Shown here: piece by piece, positions 17,672 through 28,261 of the stretch
Layout: the number at the start of each line of letters is the position of its first letter
Position numbering within the stretch: the stretch's first letter is position 1
DNA from: Terrisporobacter sp.
GTDB lineage: Bacteria; Bacillota_A; Clostridia; Peptostreptococcales; Peptostreptococcaceae
DNA: 64,000 nt
Direction of reading: 5' to 3'
NCBI GenBank assembly: GCA_029851945.1
Contig: JARKUZ010000091.1
Span: forward strand, 8,370-72,369
Position numbers and translations under genes: made by a program
The notes under the pieces: model-generated
Database searches by the model: none
What the model was told of the DNA's origin: nothing
Seen by the model: only the letters and a program-made list of their open reading frames with translations

Positions 17672-19330
17672 TTATTTTAAGTTTTCACAAATATTTTTAA
17701 ATATTGGTACTGCTGATTTATTAGCTTTTTCAGTCCCTTCTACTATAACAGTTATAGCATACTTAGGATTTTCTCTTGGATAAAATCCTGTTATCCATCC
17801 ATGTGAAATAGATTTACCATTTAGACTGCTCTGTGCTGTTCCTGTTTTAACTCCACATCCACCTTCTAAATCTGAAAGTGATTTAGCTGTTCCTATTAAA
17901 GAAACACTCGTCATTAATCTTTTTATTTGTGTCATAGTATATGGAGATATTATCTCTTCTTTTTTGTTTCTCTCATAAGTTTTTAAAGTTTCTTTATTAT
18001 TATTTATTATTTTATCGTATACATATAATTGCTTATACGTTCCATTATTAGCTATAATTTGAGTCAGCTGATTTATTTGAAGAGGAGTAAACTCAATATT
18101 ATCTTGACCTATTGCTAAGTTACTAAGAGCTATATCTTTAGGAATACTTGAATTTTGTTCTTCATCAATTCCTATATCTACTTTTTCATCAAGATGCAGT
18201 GTTTTTATCGCCTCAAATATTTTTTTACTTCCAACTCTTTTTGCAATATCATAAAAGGCAGTATTACAAGAATTTGCCACAGCCTCTTCTAGGCTCTCCA
18301 CTCCATGAGAAGTTAAGTTATTACAATTTAAAACTTCACCTCCTGAACCTACCTTTGTACTCCCAGTGCAATTATATCTATAATTTTCATCTATAATATT
18401 ATTATCTAATGCTGCAAATAACACTACCAATTTAAAAACTGACCCCGGGGGATATGTAACTGATAAAGCTCTATTTTGAAGCTCACCTTTGGTACTATTT
18501 GCATATGAAGATATATTATTAGGATTAAAATTAGGTCTTGAACACATGGATATTATTTCACCCGTTTGAATATCTGATATTACTACTGCACTAGGATTTT
18601 CTTCTTTATCCATAATTTTTTCTACTCTATCTTGAATCTTAGAATCTATAGTTAATTTTAAGTTCTTACCTTCTTCTTGTGAAATATCTTCTAAGCTTCC
18701 CTTTAAATATGTTAATCCTCCCTTATTATCACCTGCCTTAAAAACTGACACGTAATTTTTGTTGCTATCTCTCAATTCATCATTCATATACTTCTCTATA
18801 CCACTTACTCCAGTATTCTCTGACTTTTTTACATATCCTATTAAATGAGTTAGTAAGTTGTCATCAGAATATCTTAGAGTTTTTTCCTTAACTAATATAT
18901 TTTTCTCCTTCAACTCATCTATTTTATCCTCATCAATATAGTCAATATTTATTTCTATGATTTCAGATGATAGTTGATTTTGTACTGCTTTATAAATATC
19001 TTCTTCCGTTAATTTAGTAGCATTTTTTATTAATGATATGTTGGAAAAATTTCCACTTACCACTTTTTTGGGAACTAAAAGTACCTTAGTTTTTCTTTTA
19101 TCAGTAAGTGGTATGTTATTCCTATCATAGATTATACCTCTACCACTATTTAAGTTTACTGTCTCTATACTTTGACTTTCTATTCTACTTTCATATTCTT
19201 CATTTTTGAAAATAGCAATATTAAATATTCTATATGTAAGATAAGTAAATAATAGTATGCATGTTATTAAAAAGTACTTTATTCTTTTTCTTATTAATTT
19301 ATTACATACATACTTTTTTCTTCTTGACAT
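17672..19330 (-). CDS. Penicillin-binding transpeptidase (class B type)
   Basis: Peptidoglycan cross-linking enzyme with one N-terminal membrane anchor (about residues 18-38) and an outside catalytic domain. The three active-site motifs are present in order: PPGSVFK (SxxK), NSCN (SxN) and VKTGTA (KTG). 552 residues is short for a class B PBP, with a reduced N-terminal module (GRGIIYDRNNIPL at the start of it). It lies immediately upstream of sigK with no terminator between, so it may be a spore-wall enzyme or part of the same regulon; that is inference. The start at 19330 follows a GGGGGTG-type site. Confidence 0.9.
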   Translation of the reverse strand: MSRRKKYVCNKLIRKRIKYFLITCILLFTYLTYRIFNIAIFKNEEYESRIESQSIETVNLNSGRGIIYDRNNIPLTDKRKTKVLLVPKKVVSGNFSNISLIKNATKLTEEDIYKAVQNQLSSEIIEINIDYIDEDKIDELKEKNILVKEKTLRYSDDNLLTHLIGYVKKSENTGVSGIEKYMNDELRDSNKNYVSVFKAGDNKGGLTYLKGSLEDISQEEGKNLKLTIDSKIQDRVEKIMDKEENPSAVVISDIQTGEIISMCSRPNFNPNNISSYANSTKGELQNRALSVTYPPGSVFKLVVLFAALDNNIIDENYRYNCTGSTKVGSGGEVLNCNNLTSHGVESLEEAVANSCNTAFYDIAKRVGSKKIFEAIKTLHLDEKVDIGIDEEQNSSIPKDIALSNLAIGQDNIEFTPLQINQLTQIIANNGTYKQLYVYDKIINNNKETLKTYERNKKEEIISPYTMTQIKRLMTSVSLIGTAKSLSDLEGGCGVKTGTAQSSLNGKSISHGWITGFYPRENPKYAITVIVEGTEKANKSAVPIFKNICENLK

Positions 19331-19551
19331 TTAATCACCCCCTTATCCTTTCTATGAGATTTTTGACAATAAAAAGAAAAAAAATACTGTTATGAATTAA
19401 TTACTTAAATAAAAATTTATTAGAAAATAAATCTTTATTATTGTATCCTTATAGATGATTATTCCTTCATTTTGTAGTATAATATTATTCATCTTAGTTA
19501 ATTAAAAATTGTAAAACTTAAATTTTCCTTACCTAAAAAGGAGGAAATTTT

Positions 19552-20607
19552 ATGAAAGAATTAGTAATTGGAAACTTAGTAGCAAAAATACCTATAATCC
19601 AAGGTGGTATGGGTATAGGCATATCTAGATCAAGTCTAGCTTCATCTGTTAGTAAATTAGGTGGAATTGGGATAATATCTGGAGTTAATATTGGTTTTGA
19701 TGAACCTGATTTTGAAACAAATACTTTAGAAGCTAATTTAAGAGCTTTAAAAAAGCATATTAAATTAGCTAAAGCAAAATCTAATAATGGTATCATAGGA
19801 GTTAATCTTATGGTGGCTATGAATAATTATGAATCTCATGTAAAAACAGCTATAGAAGCAGGATGTGATATCATTATTTCTGGAGCAGGACTTCCTATGA
19901 AATTACCTACTTTAATTAATAATACTTCTACTAAAATTGCTCCTATAGTTTCATCTGCTAAAGCTACTAATGTTATACTTAAGATGTGGGATAAAAAATA
20001 TAATACAACAGCTGATTTAATAATAGTTGAAGGTCCAAAAGCTGGTGGTCACTTAGGTTTTAGTAATGATGAGTTAGATTATATAAATTCTATTAATTAT
20101 GATCAAGAATTTAGCTACATATTAAAAATGGCTGATGAATACGGGAAAAAATATAATAAAAATATTCCAGTAATTGCTGCTGGCGGAATTTCTTCTAGTT
20201 CAGATGTGAAGAAATATATTGATATGGGTGCTTCAGGTATTCAAGTAGGTACTAGATTTGTTGCTACTTATGAGTGTGATGCTCACGATAACTTTAAAAA
20301 TACATATATAAATGCAAAGAAAGAAGACATAGTAATCGTCAAAAGCCCTGTAGGTCTTCCAGGAAGAGCCATTAGAAACAAATTTATCGAGAATATAACA
20401 ACTTCAAAACCCAAAATAAGCAAATGCTACAACTGTTTAATTCCTTGCAAACCAAAAGATACACCATATTGCATATCTTTAGCCTTAATTAATGCAGTAA
20501 AGGGAAATGTAGATGATGCCTTACTATTTTGTGGTGCTGATGCTTATAAAATAAATTCATTATCATCAGTTGAAGAAGTTATTAATGACTTAACAAGTGA
20601 AATATAA
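19552..20607 (+). CDS. Nitronate monooxygenase / 2-nitropropane dioxygenase-like FMN protein
   Basis: FMN-dependent TIM barrel of the nitronate monooxygenase/FabK family: IPIIQGGMGIGIS at the start, GVNLMVAM, EGPKAGGHLGF, and AAGGISSSSDVK with GVQVGTRF-like GIQVGTRFVAT. Distinct from FabK further along, it carries a C-terminal extension with clustered cysteines, C-x2-C-x3-C-x6-C (CYNCLIPCKPKDTPYC), which could bind metal. Substrate unknown. It is one of the few plus-strand genes, divergent from the transpeptidase, with AAAGGAGG eight bases before the ATG and a probable -10 TATAAT at 19478-19483. Confidence 0.85.
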   Translation: MKELVIGNLVAKIPIIQGGMGIGISRSSLASSVSKLGGIGIISGVNIGFDEPDFETNTLEANLRALKKHIKLAKAKSNNGIIGVNLMVAMNNYESHVKTAIEAGCDIIISGAGLPMKLPTLINNTSTKIAPIVSSAKATNVILKMWDKKYNTTADLIIVEGPKAGGHLGFSNDELDYINSINYDQEFSYILKMADEYGKKYNKNIPVIAAGGISSSSDVKKYIDMGASGIQVGTRFVATYECDAHDNFKNTYINAKKEDIVIVKSPVGLPGRAIRNKFIENITTSKPKISKCYNCLIPCKPKDTPYCISLALINAVKGNVDDALLFCGADAYKINSLSSVEEVINDLTSEI

Positions 20608-20666
20608 TCTTATTTTTAAAGATATAAAATACTTCAAAACATTAATATAAATTTACACAAAAATTA

Positions 20667-20705
20667 AAGGGATGACTTTTAGATAAAGTTCATCCCTTCT
20701 TTAAT
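20667..20705 (+). terminator. Terminator of the nitronate monooxygenase-like gene
   Basis: AAGGGATGA...TTCATCCCTT hairpin (20667-20698) with an AGAT-type loop, followed by a T-rich stretch on the plus strand. Confidence 0.75.
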
Positions 20706-20713
20706 TTTAAAAT

Positions 20714-20739
20714 AAAAAAAGCCTCCTACTGGAAGCTTT
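20714..20739 (-). terminator. Terminator overlapping the fabT stop
   Basis: On the minus strand AAAGCTTCC, loop AGTA, GGAGGCTTT with one G-U pair, then a run of T. The stop codon of fabT lies in the stem. Confidence 0.8.
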
Positions 20740-21181
20740 GATATTTTCTTTCAAAGAATCTTATTGCTTTTCTAAGTATCTTATTTAAAACTTCTAAATC
20801 TTCACCTTGGAAACTTTCAAGTATTTCATCTATCATTTCTTTGTGAAATACACTGTGAGTAAGAAAAACTGCTTTTCCACTCTCAGTTAAGCTTACAAGT
20901 ACTACTCTTCTATCTTCTTCTATTCTCTTTCTCTCCACATATCCCTTTTTGATTAGTCTATTTATTGCTGTAGTAAGAGTACCAACAGTTATTCTTAAAT
21001 CATGAGCAATTTCTCCCATAGTTCTATTGCCCTCTGTTCCTATTGCTTCTATTGTATGAATTTCTGTTATAGATAGATCGGTAAACTCCGTATTTTTCAT
21101 AGCTTTTTCTTCAATATGCAAAATATCATTAAATAATTGTACTAATAGTCTGTTTAATATCTCTTCTGCTGAATTTTTCAT
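20726..21181 (-). CDS. fabT: MarR-family regulator, FabT-like
   Basis: Winged-helix MarR-type repressor of 151 residues. The recognition region reads TMGEIAHDLRITVGTLTTAINRLIKKGYVERKR, wing residues EEDRRVVLVSLT follow, and dimerisation helices lie at both ends. Position at the end of the fatty-acid synthesis operon, and FabT-like half-sites upstream of both itself and fabH, support a FabT role: repression of fab/acc genes in response to acyl-ACP. This is inference from context; the family alone does not settle the ligand. It is separated from accA by 115 bases, so it probably has its own promoter. Confidence 0.82.
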   Translation of the reverse strand: MKNSAEEILNRLLVQLFNDILHIEEKAMKNTEFTDLSITEIHTIEAIGTEGNRTMGEIAHDLRITVGTLTTAINRLIKKGYVERKRIEEDRRVVLVSLTESGKAVFLTHSVFHKEMIDEILESFQGEDLEVLNKILRKAIRFFERKYQSFQ

Positions 21182-21242
21182 AGTATCCGCTCTCCATATT
21201 TCTTATTTTAAATGTATTATAATAAATTTCTTAAATAAATTC

Positions 21243-21287
21243 AATTGATACTATGTATTATATCAAATTTATAGTAATTGTTTGTAA
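21243..21287 (-). promoter_or_regulatory. Probable fabT promoter with split FabT-like half-sites
   Basis: Minus strand: a -10 TATAAT (21262-21257) and a weak -35 TTACAA (21287-21282, spacer 19). Over the -10 lies AATTTGATAT...ATATCAATT-type symmetry: half-sites resemble ANTTTGA/TCAAATT but are spaced about one helical turn further apart than in the compact site at fabH. Confidence 0.45.
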
Positions 21288-21296
21288 TAATTACTA

Positions 21297-22097
21297 CTAT
21301 TTACCCATATTTCTGAACTTATCATATCTATTATTCAATAATTCATCATAATCTATATTTATTAATTCCTCTAAATCTTTTAAAATATACGCTTTTATAC
21401 TATTAGCTGATAATTCAGGATCTTCATGGGCTCCATTTTTAGGTTCTTTTATTATCCCATCAATTATATTAAATTTCTCTAAATCTTGTGATGTTATTTT
21501 CATGGAGCAAGCAGCTTTTTTAGCTTTACTTACATCTTTCCATAATATCGAAGCAAATCCTTCTGGAGATAATATGGAATAAATAGAATTTTCCATCATA
21601 TATACTTTATCACCAAGAGCTAAAGCTAAGGCTCCTCCACTTCCTCCTTCTCCGATTATGATAGATATAATTGGTGTTTTTAACCTGCTCATTTCAATTA
21701 GATTTTGGGCAATAGCATGACCTTGACCTCTTTCTTCAGCACCTATTCCACAAAATGCTCCTGGAGTATCCACAAAACAAATAATCGGTCTTTTAAATTT
21801 TTCAGCTTGTTTCATCAATCTTAAAGACTTTTTATAACCTTCTGGGTGAACCATACCAAAATTTGAATCTATATTTTCTTTAGTATTCTTACCTTTATTT
21901 ATACCAATAACTGTAACATTAAAACAATTAATTTTACCTATACCACCTATTATAGCTTTATCATCTCTAAAAGATCTATCTCCATGAAGCTCTATAAATT
22001 CATCCAATATATTTTCTATATAAAATCTAGCATTTGGTCTATCTTTATGTCTTGCTAGACTTACCTTATTCCAAATTAACTCTTCATTATTTTGCAT
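21297..22097 (-). CDS. accA: Acetyl-CoA carboxylase carboxyltransferase subunit alpha
   Basis: With AccD transfers the carboxyl group from biotin to acetyl-CoA, forming malonyl-CoA. It has [17 protein letters not shown], the [10 protein letters not shown] segment and [16 protein letters not shown], all typical. About 266 residues, without the long C-terminal extension seen in some groups. The ATG at 22097 follows AGGTGGTGG; the ORF-maximal ATG at 22112 precedes that site. It overlaps the end of accD, indicating coupled translation. Last biosynthetic gene of the operon. Confidence 0.96.
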   Translation of the reverse strand: MQNNEELIWNKVSLARHKDRPNARFYIENILDEFIELHGDRSFRDDKAIIGGIGKINCFNVTVIGINKGKNTKENIDSNFGMVHPEGYKKSLRLMKQAEKFKRPIICFVDTPGAFCGIGAEERGQGHAIAQNLIEMSRLKTPIISIIIGEGGSGGALALALGDKVYMMENSIYSILSPEGFASILWKDVSKAKKAACSMKITSQDLEKFNIIDGIIKEPKNGAHEDPELSANSIKAYILKDLEELINIDYDELLNNRYDKFRNMGK

Positions 22098-22959
22098 ATT
22101 CCACCACCTCATGTAAGCTAAGTATTTTAGATAAATAGTTTTTTAAATCCTTTCTTGCTACTATAGAATCTATAAATCCTTTTTCTAAAGCGAACTCAGC
22201 ACTTTGAAAGTCTTCCGGTAGTTTTTCATTTATAGTATTTTCTATTACACGTCTTCCTGCAAATCCAATAACTGCATTGGGCTCACTTATTATAATGTCT
22301 CCTTGCATAGCAAAGCTAGCAGTTACTCCTCCTGTAGTAGGATTAGTAATTACACTTATATATAATAGTCCTGCTTCATTGTGCTTACCAATAGCAGCGG
22401 AGGTTTTGGCCATTTGCATTAAAGAAAGAATTCCTTCTTGCATTCTAGCTCCACCAGATGAGCTAAATATTATAAGAGGCATCTTATGTTTCGTAGCATG
22501 TTCAATAACTCTAGTTATTTTTTCACCTACAGCACAACCCATACTTCCCATCATAAAATTACTATCCATAATAGCAGCACAAACTTCTTTTGAGTTTATA
22601 CTTCCTACACCAGTTACAACAGCCTCATCTAAGTTTGATTTTCTTTTATTTTGCTGTAATTTTTCTTCATACCCTTCAAATTCTAAAGGGTTATCTGAAC
22701 TTATATCTGTAAATAATTCATAAAAACTATTTTCGTCAAAAATCTGATTTATTCTATCTATAGCTGAAATTTTAAAATGATAACCACAGTTTGTGCATAC
22801 ATTTAAATTTTTTTCTAAATCATCTTTATATATTATATTTTTACATTTATCACAGTTAATCCATCTACCATTTGGTATGTTAGGCATATTGGAATTTTCA
22901 TCTAAATCCCTAGCGCTAACTGTTATATACTCTCTTTTTCTAAATAAGTTTTTAAGCAT
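22087..22959 (-). CDS. accD: Acetyl-CoA carboxylase carboxyltransferase subunit beta
   Basis: Partner of AccA. The N-terminal zinc ribbon is visible as C-D-K-C and C-T-N-C, 15 residues apart (about residues 36-58). The crotonase-like fold follows with [11 protein letters not shown] and [16 protein letters not shown]. 290 residues, the usual size. It overlaps accC by 8 bases and accA by 11, consistent with tight coupling of the carboxylase subunits. Confidence 0.96.
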   Translation of the reverse strand: MLKNLFRKREYITVSARDLDENSNMPNIPNGRWINCDKCKNIIYKDDLEKNLNVCTNCGYHFKISAIDRINQIFDENSFYELFTDISSDNPLEFEGYEEKLQQNKRKSNLDEAVVTGVGSINSKEVCAAIMDSNFMMGSMGCAVGEKITRVIEHATKHKMPLIIFSSSGGARMQEGILSLMQMAKTSAAIGKHNEAGLLYISVITNPTTGGVTASFAMQGDIIISEPNAVIGFAGRRVIENTINEKLPEDFQSAEFALEKGFIDSIVARKDLKNYLSKILSLHEVVEYAK

Positions 22960-24304
22960 TATTATTCACCAACTTTTTCTCTATAAATGAAGTATTATAA
23001 TCTCCATTGATAAAATCTTCATGCTCTAGTATTTCGTATTGAAAATCTATATTAGTTATAACTCCTCCTATAGCAAATTCATCTAGTGCTCTTTTCATTT
23101 TTATAATTGCATTTTCTCTGTCATCACCAAAAGTTATTAATTTTCCTATCATAGAATCGTAATAAGGAGGAATTTCATATCCACAATAAATTGCACTATC
23201 AACTCTTACTCCTGGACCTGAAGGTACGTATAGTTCATTTATTCTTCCTGGACATGGTCTAAAATTATTACTTGGATCTTCCGCATTTATTCTACATTCT
23301 ATAGCATGACCATTTATTTTTACATCTTCTTGAGCAAAATCTAGCTTCATGCTAGAGGCTATTTTTAATTGTTCTTTTACGATATCTATATTAGTTATCA
23401 TTTCTGTTATAGGGTGTTCTACTTGTATCCTCGTATTCATCTCCATAAAATAAAAGTGGCCATTTTTATCAACAAGAAATTCTATAGTACCTGCATTTTT
23501 ATAGTTAACTGCTTTAGCGGCTCTAATTGCCACTTTACCCATCTCATTCCTTAAAGATTTATCTAAAAAACATGAAGGAGCTTCTTCTAAAACTTTTTGA
23601 TTATTTCTTTGAAGAGAACATTCTCTTTCTCCTAAATGGATTACATTACCGTACTCATCTGCAAGTATTTGAAATTCTATATGGCGTGGACATTCTATAT
23701 ATTTCTCTATATATAATTTATCTTCTCCAAAACAAGCTTTAGACTCCAATTTTGCTGCTTCATAATTATGTTTAAATTCACTAGGTTCTCTTACTATTCT
23801 GATACCTTTACCTCCACCACCGGCTGCTGCTTTTATCATCAATGGATATCCTATTTCATTTGAAATTTCAAGTGCATGTTCATAAGAATTAATTTCACCT
23901 TCATAACCTGGAACTACAGGCACATTTGCTTTTTTCATAATTTCTCTTGCTCTTGCTTTATCTCCCATAAGCTCAATAACTTCAAAATCAGGTCCTATAA
24001 ATTTGATATTACATTCTTCACACATTTTTGCGAATTTAGGATTTTCTGATAAAAATCCAAATCCAGGATGTATACCTTCACAACCAGTTAACACACATGC
24101 ACTTAGTATGTTAGTAACATTTAAATAACTATCTTTAGTAAGAGGCCCACCTACACAAATAGCTTCATCTGCCATTTGTGTATGAAGAGCATCTTTATCA
24201 CCTTCAGAGTAAATTGCTACAGTTCTTATATCAAGCTCTCTACAAGCTCTAATTATCCTAACTGCAATTTCACCTCTATTTGCTATAAGTATTTTCTTTA
24301 ACAT
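22952..24304 (-). CDS. accC: Biotin carboxylase subunit of acetyl-CoA carboxylase
   Basis: ATP-grasp enzyme that carboxylates the biotin on AccB. The 450 residues begin [22 protein letters not shown] and show the glycine-rich ATP loop [21 protein letters not shown], the catalytic NTRIQVEH and ECRINAEDP. Length and all motifs are standard. It follows fabZ by 8 bases and overlaps accD. Confidence 0.97.
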   Translation of the reverse strand: MLKKILIANRGEIAVRIIRACRELDIRTVAIYSEGDKDALHTQMADEAICVGGPLTKDSYLNVTNILSACVLTGCEGIHPGFGFLSENPKFAKMCEECNIKFIGPDFEVIELMGDKARAREIMKKANVPVVPGYEGEINSYEHALEISNEIGYPLMIKAAAGGGGKGIRIVREPSEFKHNYEAAKLESKACFGEDKLYIEKYIECPRHIEFQILADEYGNVIHLGERECSLQRNNQKVLEEAPSCFLDKSLRNEMGKVAIRAAKAVNYKNAGTIEFLVDKNGHFYFMEMNTRIQVEHPITEMITNIDIVKEQLKIASSMKLDFAQEDVKINGHAIECRINAEDPSNNFRPCPGRINELYVPSGPGVRVDSAIYCGYEIPPYYDSMIGKLITFGDDRENAIIKMKRALDEFAIGGVITNIDFQYEILEHEDFINGDYNTSFIEKKLVNNNA

Positions 24305-24312
24305 AATAACAC

Positions 24313-24735
24313 CTACCCAATAGCGAACATTATCTCACCTTCGCAGACTAATTTACCATCTACTGTGGCTCTACCTTTTCCAATTCCTATACTTCCTTTT
24401 AATCTTGTTATCTCTATTTCTAAATCTAATTTATCTCCAGGAACAACTTGTTTTTTCCATCTAACTTTATCAGCTCCTACTAAGAAACCGATTTTTCCTT
24501 TAAAATCTTCCATAGAAAGTATACATATTGCTCCCATTTGTGCCAAGGCTTCAAGTATTAATACTCCTGGCATTACAGGATAATCTGGAAAATGTCCATT
24601 GAAGAAATTTTCATTTATAGTTATATTTTTATATCCCTTTGCACTTTTACCTTCTACCACTTCTTCAACTCTATCTATCATTAAAAAAGGATATCTATGA
24701 GGTAAAATTTCCTTTATTTCCTTGATATCCAACAT
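24313..24735 (-). CDS. fabZ: 3-hydroxyacyl-ACP dehydratase FabZ
   Basis: Hot-dog-fold dehydratase of the elongation cycle. Catalytic His in [12 protein letters not shown] (about residue 48) and Glu in [11 protein letters not shown], with the N-terminal [16 protein letters not shown] typical of FabZ rather than FabA. 140 residues. One base separates its start from the accB stop, so it belongs to the same transcript. No FabA or FabN/FabM isomerase is in the operon, so how double bonds would be introduced is not visible here. Confidence 0.96.
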   Translation of the reverse strand: MLDIKEIKEILPHRYPFLMIDRVEEVVEGKSAKGYKNITINENFFNGHFPDYPVMPGVLILEALAQMGAICILSMEDFKGKIGFLVGADKVRWKKQVVPGDKLDLEIEITRLKGSIGIGKGRATVDGKLVCEGEIMFAIG

Positions 24736-25266
24736 TTATAATCTCCTTACTTTGAATAAAGGTTGACCATACTCAACCATTTTTCCATCTTCACCTAATA
24801 TCTCTATGATTTCACAATCAAACTCTGCACTTATTTCGTTCATGAGCTTCATCGCTTCTATAATACACACCACTTCACCTTTCTTAACCATTTGGCCAGT
24901 AGTAACAAAAGGATTCGATGTAGGCGATGTCGCTTTATAATAAGTCCCTACTATAGGTGATTTTATATATTCAAACCCACTATCATTTTCATCATTGTTT
25001 AAATTATTATCATTAGATACACTTGATTTATTTTCTAAGATTAATGTAGATGTGTCTTCTAACTGCAAAATATCTGAAGTATCAGTTAGAGCTAATTTAC
25101 CAAAAGCTTTTGTATCTACATTATCATTATTATTTATAGTATTGATATAGTTTCTAGATAAAGACTTATCCATTTTTATATAATCTTTTTCATCTTGGAT
25201 TTCAAAATAAGATAAATCAGAGTCATTTATTAATTTAATTAGTTCTTTTATTTCACTAAAATTCAT
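24736..25266 (-). CDS. accB: Biotin carboxyl carrier protein of acetyl-CoA carboxylase
   Basis: Carries biotin between AccC and AccA/AccD. The C-terminal biotinyl domain has the attachment motif EAMKLMNEI, preceded by [18 protein letters not shown]. The N-terminal half ([21 protein letters not shown]) is the usual short domain, joined by a long Asn/Asp-rich linker. The ATG at 25266 follows GGAGGTAAAT; the ATG at 25278 lies within that ribosome site. About 176 residues, slightly long because of the linker. Confidence 0.95.
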   Translation of the reverse strand: MNFSEIKELIKLINDSDLSYFEIQDEKDYIKMDKSLSRNYINTINNNDNVDTKAFGKLALTDTSDILQLEDTSTLILENKSSVSNDNNLNNDENDSGFEYIKSPIVGTYYKATSPTSNPFVTTGQMVKKGEVVCIIEAMKLMNEISAEFDCEIIEILGEDGKMVEYGQPLFKVRRL

Positions 25267-25278
25267 ATTTACCTCCAA

Positions 25279-26514
25279 TTACTCCCATCTTTTAAATAAA
25301 AGACAAGCATTATGACCACCAAATCCAAGTGAGTTGTTTAATGCATATTTCAAATCTGACTTTTTACCTACATTTGGTACATAATCTAAATCTAACTCTT
25401 CTTCACTTTCACTGTATCCTATAGTTGGATGTATATATCCTTCTTCTAAAGACTTTATACATGCAATTGATTCTACTGCTCCAGCTGCTCCTAATAAATG
25501 CCCTGTCATTGATTTAGTCGATGATATAGGTATATTTTTAGCATCATCTTTAAAGACTTTTTTAATAGCTCTTGTTTCAAATAAATCATTGTATGGTGTT
25601 GATGTTCCATGAGCATTTATATATGAAACTTGGCTAGGTTCAATGTTAGCTTCTTTTATAGCATCTTCCATAGCTTTTGATGCACTTTCTCCTTTTGGAT
25701 CTGGAGAAGTTATATGATATGCATCACAAGTAGATCCATATCCTACTATTTCGCATATTATATTAGCATTTCTATTTAAGGCATGATCTAAACTCTCCAT
25801 AACTAATATACCTGCCCCTTCTCCCATAACAAAACCACTCCTGTCTTTATCAAATGGAGTTGATGCTTTTTGTGGGATATTATTAGAATTTAAAGCTCTC
25901 ATATTATTAAATCCAGCTATTGCTATAGGAGTTATAGATGATTCACATCCTCCACTTATCATTACATCTGCGTAGCCATGTTTTATATATCTAAATGCAT
26001 CTCCTATATTATTTGTACCAGTAGCACAAGCAGTTACTGCTGAAGTGCAAGTAGATTTTGCATCATATTTTATGGCTATATTTGCAGCAGCTGCATTTAT
26101 TATTGTCATAGGTATATACATTGGAGATATTCTTTTTGGACCTTTATTAAATAAATTTGAAAACTCATGTTCATGAGTATGGAATCCACCAATTCCTGAA
26201 CCTACCATGACACCAAATCTACTTTTGTCTATCTCATCTAAATTAAGCTTAGAATTTTTTACAGCCTCGTCACTTGCTATTAGGGCATATTGAGTAAATT
26301 TATCTAATCTTCTCATTTCTTTTTTATCTAAATAATCTTCAACTTTTAAATCTTTAACTTCACCAGCTATTTTTACATCTAAATTGTCAGTATCTATAGA
26401 CTTTATAAAATCTATTCCTAACTTACCATTTTTAGCATTTGCCCAAAATTCGTCAACATTATTTCCAATAGGAGTTACGGCTCCTATTCCTGTTATAACT
26501 ACTCTTCTACTCAT
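25279..26514 (-). CDS. fabF: 3-oxoacyl-ACP synthase II
   Basis: Condensing enzyme that elongates acyl-ACP with malonyl-ACP. The Cys-His-His triad is seen as TACATGTNNIG (Cys), AHGTSTPYND (His) and STKSMTGHLLGAAG (His). From the ATG at 26514 (AGGAG seven bases before it) the protein starts MSRRVVITGIGAVTPIGN, the usual FabF start; the longer frame adds 12 unlikely residues overlapping fabG. 411 residues. Confidence 0.96.
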   Translation of the reverse strand: MSRRVVITGIGAVTPIGNNVDEFWANAKNGKLGIDFIKSIDTDNLDVKIAGEVKDLKVEDYLDKKEMRRLDKFTQYALIASDEAVKNSKLNLDEIDKSRFGVMVGSGIGGFHTHEHEFSNLFNKGPKRISPMYIPMTIINAAAANIAIKYDAKSTCTSAVTACATGTNNIGDAFRYIKHGYADVMISGGCESSITPIAIAGFNNMRALNSNNIPQKASTPFDKDRSGFVMGEGAGILVMESLDHALNRNANIICEIVGYGSTCDAYHITSPDPKGESASKAMEDAIKEANIEPSQVSYINAHGTSTPYNDLFETRAIKKVFKDDAKNIPISSTKSMTGHLLGAAGAVESIACIKSLEEGYIHPTIGYSESEEELDLDYVPNVGKKSDLKYALNNSLGFGGHNACLLFKRWE

Positions 26515-26524
26515 ATTCTTTCTC

Positions 26525-27265
26525 CTACATTGCCATTCCGCCATCCACATGGATAACTTGACCTGTTATATAATTAGATTTATCACTAGCTAAAAATACA
26601 GCTAGATTTGCTATATCTTCTACTTGACCTAATCTTTTAAGAGGTACACCAGAAATTATATTTTTCTTTTGATCTTCACTTAATACTCTAGTCATATCTG
26701 TATCTATAAATCCTGGAGCTATTGCATTAACATTTATATTTTTACTTCCAATTTCTCTAGCTAGAGATTTTGTCATTCCTATCACTCCCGCTTTAGATGC
26801 TGAGTAATTTACTTGACCTGCATTTCCAACAACTCCTACAACAGAAGACATATTTATTATCTTTCCTTCTTTTTGTCTAATCATTATTGGAGAAACTGCT
26901 CTTAAACAGTTAAATGCACCTTTTAAGTTAATTTCTATTACTTTATCAAAATCTTCTTCTTTCATTCGTATTAGTAATGTGTCCTTAGTTATTCCAGCAT
27001 TATTTACTAATATATCAACTTTTCCAAAAGTATTCTTAGCTTCCTTTATTAAATTCTCTGCTTCATCAAAGTTACTCACATCTGCTTTGATTATCAAAGT
27101 ATTAGATCCTAATTTATCTAATTCTTCTTTTAATTTAAGAGCTTCTTCTTCACTACTTCTATAGTTAAGTACTATATTAGCTCCTTCTTTAGCAAATTGA
27201 AGAGCTATTTTTCTACCTATACCTCTAGAAGCACCTGTAATTACTGCACATTTTCCTTGTAACAT
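26525..27265 (-). CDS. fabG: 3-oxoacyl-ACP reductase FabG
   Basis: NADPH-dependent short-chain dehydrogenase that reduces the keto group in each elongation cycle. It has the cofactor loop TGASRGIGR, NNAGIT, the catalytic Ser in MSSVVG and YSASKAG, and a C-terminal GQVIHVDGGMAM. 246 residues, the standard length for FabG. Confidence 0.96.
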   Translation of the reverse strand: MLQGKCAVITGASRGIGRKIALQFAKEGANIVLNYRSSEEEALKLKEELDKLGSNTLIIKADVSNFDEAENLIKEAKNTFGKVDILVNNAGITKDTLLIRMKEEDFDKVIEINLKGAFNCLRAVSPIMIRQKEGKIINMSSVVGVVGNAGQVNYSASKAGVIGMTKSLAREIGSKNINVNAIAPGFIDTDMTRVLSEDQKKNIISGVPLKRLGQVEDIANLAVFLASDKSNYITGQVIHVDGGMAM

Positions 27266-27310
27266 TAATTTTCCTCCATAAAAATTGGCATTTATAATTG
27301 AAAATATATT

Positions 27311-28261
27311 CTATATATTAACTTTTTCAAGATTTAAACTTTCTACAGTTTCTTTTAAAGATTGTATGTCTTCTACATTATAAACCTTTGCATCTTTATC
27401 TATCTTCTTAACAAATCCAGATAATGTTTTTCCTGGGCCTACTTCTATAAAAGTATCTACTCCTTTTTCTCTTAAATCTCTTATACTCTTTTCAAAAAAA
27501 ACAGATGACATTATTTGCAATCTCAACAATTCTTTTATATCATCATTTTTATTGTAAGATTCACCTTTCACATTAGAGTAAACTACCTTTTTTAAATCTT
27601 TGAAATTAACTTTTTTTAATTCATCATAAAATTCATAGCTTGCTTTTTCATACATAGAGCTATGAAAAGGTCCACTAACCTTAAGGGGAACCGCTAACCC
27701 CTTTAGTTCTTTCGCAATTTTTATACTTTCTTTAATTGCTTTTTTCTCTCCTGATATAACTACTTGACCTGGACAATTATAATTAGCACCTTCAACAATA
27801 CCAAACTCGCCAGCTCTTTCTATTAATTCTTCAACTTTTTCATTACTTAATTTTAGTACAGCGGCCATAGTTCCTTCATCTGAGCTAACTGCAGAGTCCA
27901 TTATTTCAGCTCTCTTTTTGATAAGTTTCATTCCATCTTCAAAAGATAAGACGCCACCATAAATTAATGCCCCATATTCTCCTAAAGATAGTCCTACTGT
28001 ATAATCGGCTTCAATACCTTCTTCCTCTAAAGCTTTTTGACAAGCTAAAGATGTAAGTAATATTGCTGGCTGATTATTCTTTGTTCTTGTAAGTTCTTCT
28101 TGTGAACCATTAAATATCAACTCTTTTATAGGCATATCTAGAATTTCTTCACCTTTATCAAATATGTCTCTACAACTATCTATATTTTCATATAAATCTT
28201 TTCCCATATTTATATATTGTGCACCTTGACCTGGAAAAAGAAATGCTATTTTCTTATTCAT
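27311..28261 (-). CDS. fabD: Malonyl-CoA:ACP transacylase
   Basis: Loads malonyl groups onto ACP. FLFPGQGAQY at the start, the nucleophile Ser in VGLSLGEYGAL (Leu replaces the commoner His of GHSLGE), and GPFHSSMY with the catalytic His. The ATG at 28261 follows GGAGGG; the frame overlaps fabK by 8 bases. 316 residues. Confidence 0.95.
   Translation of the reverse strand: MNKKIAFLFPGQGAQYINMGKDLYENIDSCRDIFDKGEEILDMPIKELIFNGSQEELTRTKNNQPAILLTSLACQKALEEEGIEADYTVGLSLGEYGALIYGGVLSFEDGMKLIKKRAEIMDSAVSSDEGTMAAVLKLSNEKVEELIERAGEFGIVEGANYNCPGQVVISGEKKAIKESIKIAKELKGLAVPLKVSGPFHSSMYEKASYEFYDELKKVNFKDLKKVVYSNVKGESYNKNDDIKELLRLQIMSSVFFEKSIRDLREKGVDTFIEVGPGKTLSGFVKKIDKDAKVYNVEDIQSLKETVESLNLEKVNI

Noticed and set aside
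22277..22723. Open frame of 148 codons on the plus strand
   Set aside because: It lies wholly opposite accD, whose protein motifs are clear; a shadow frame.
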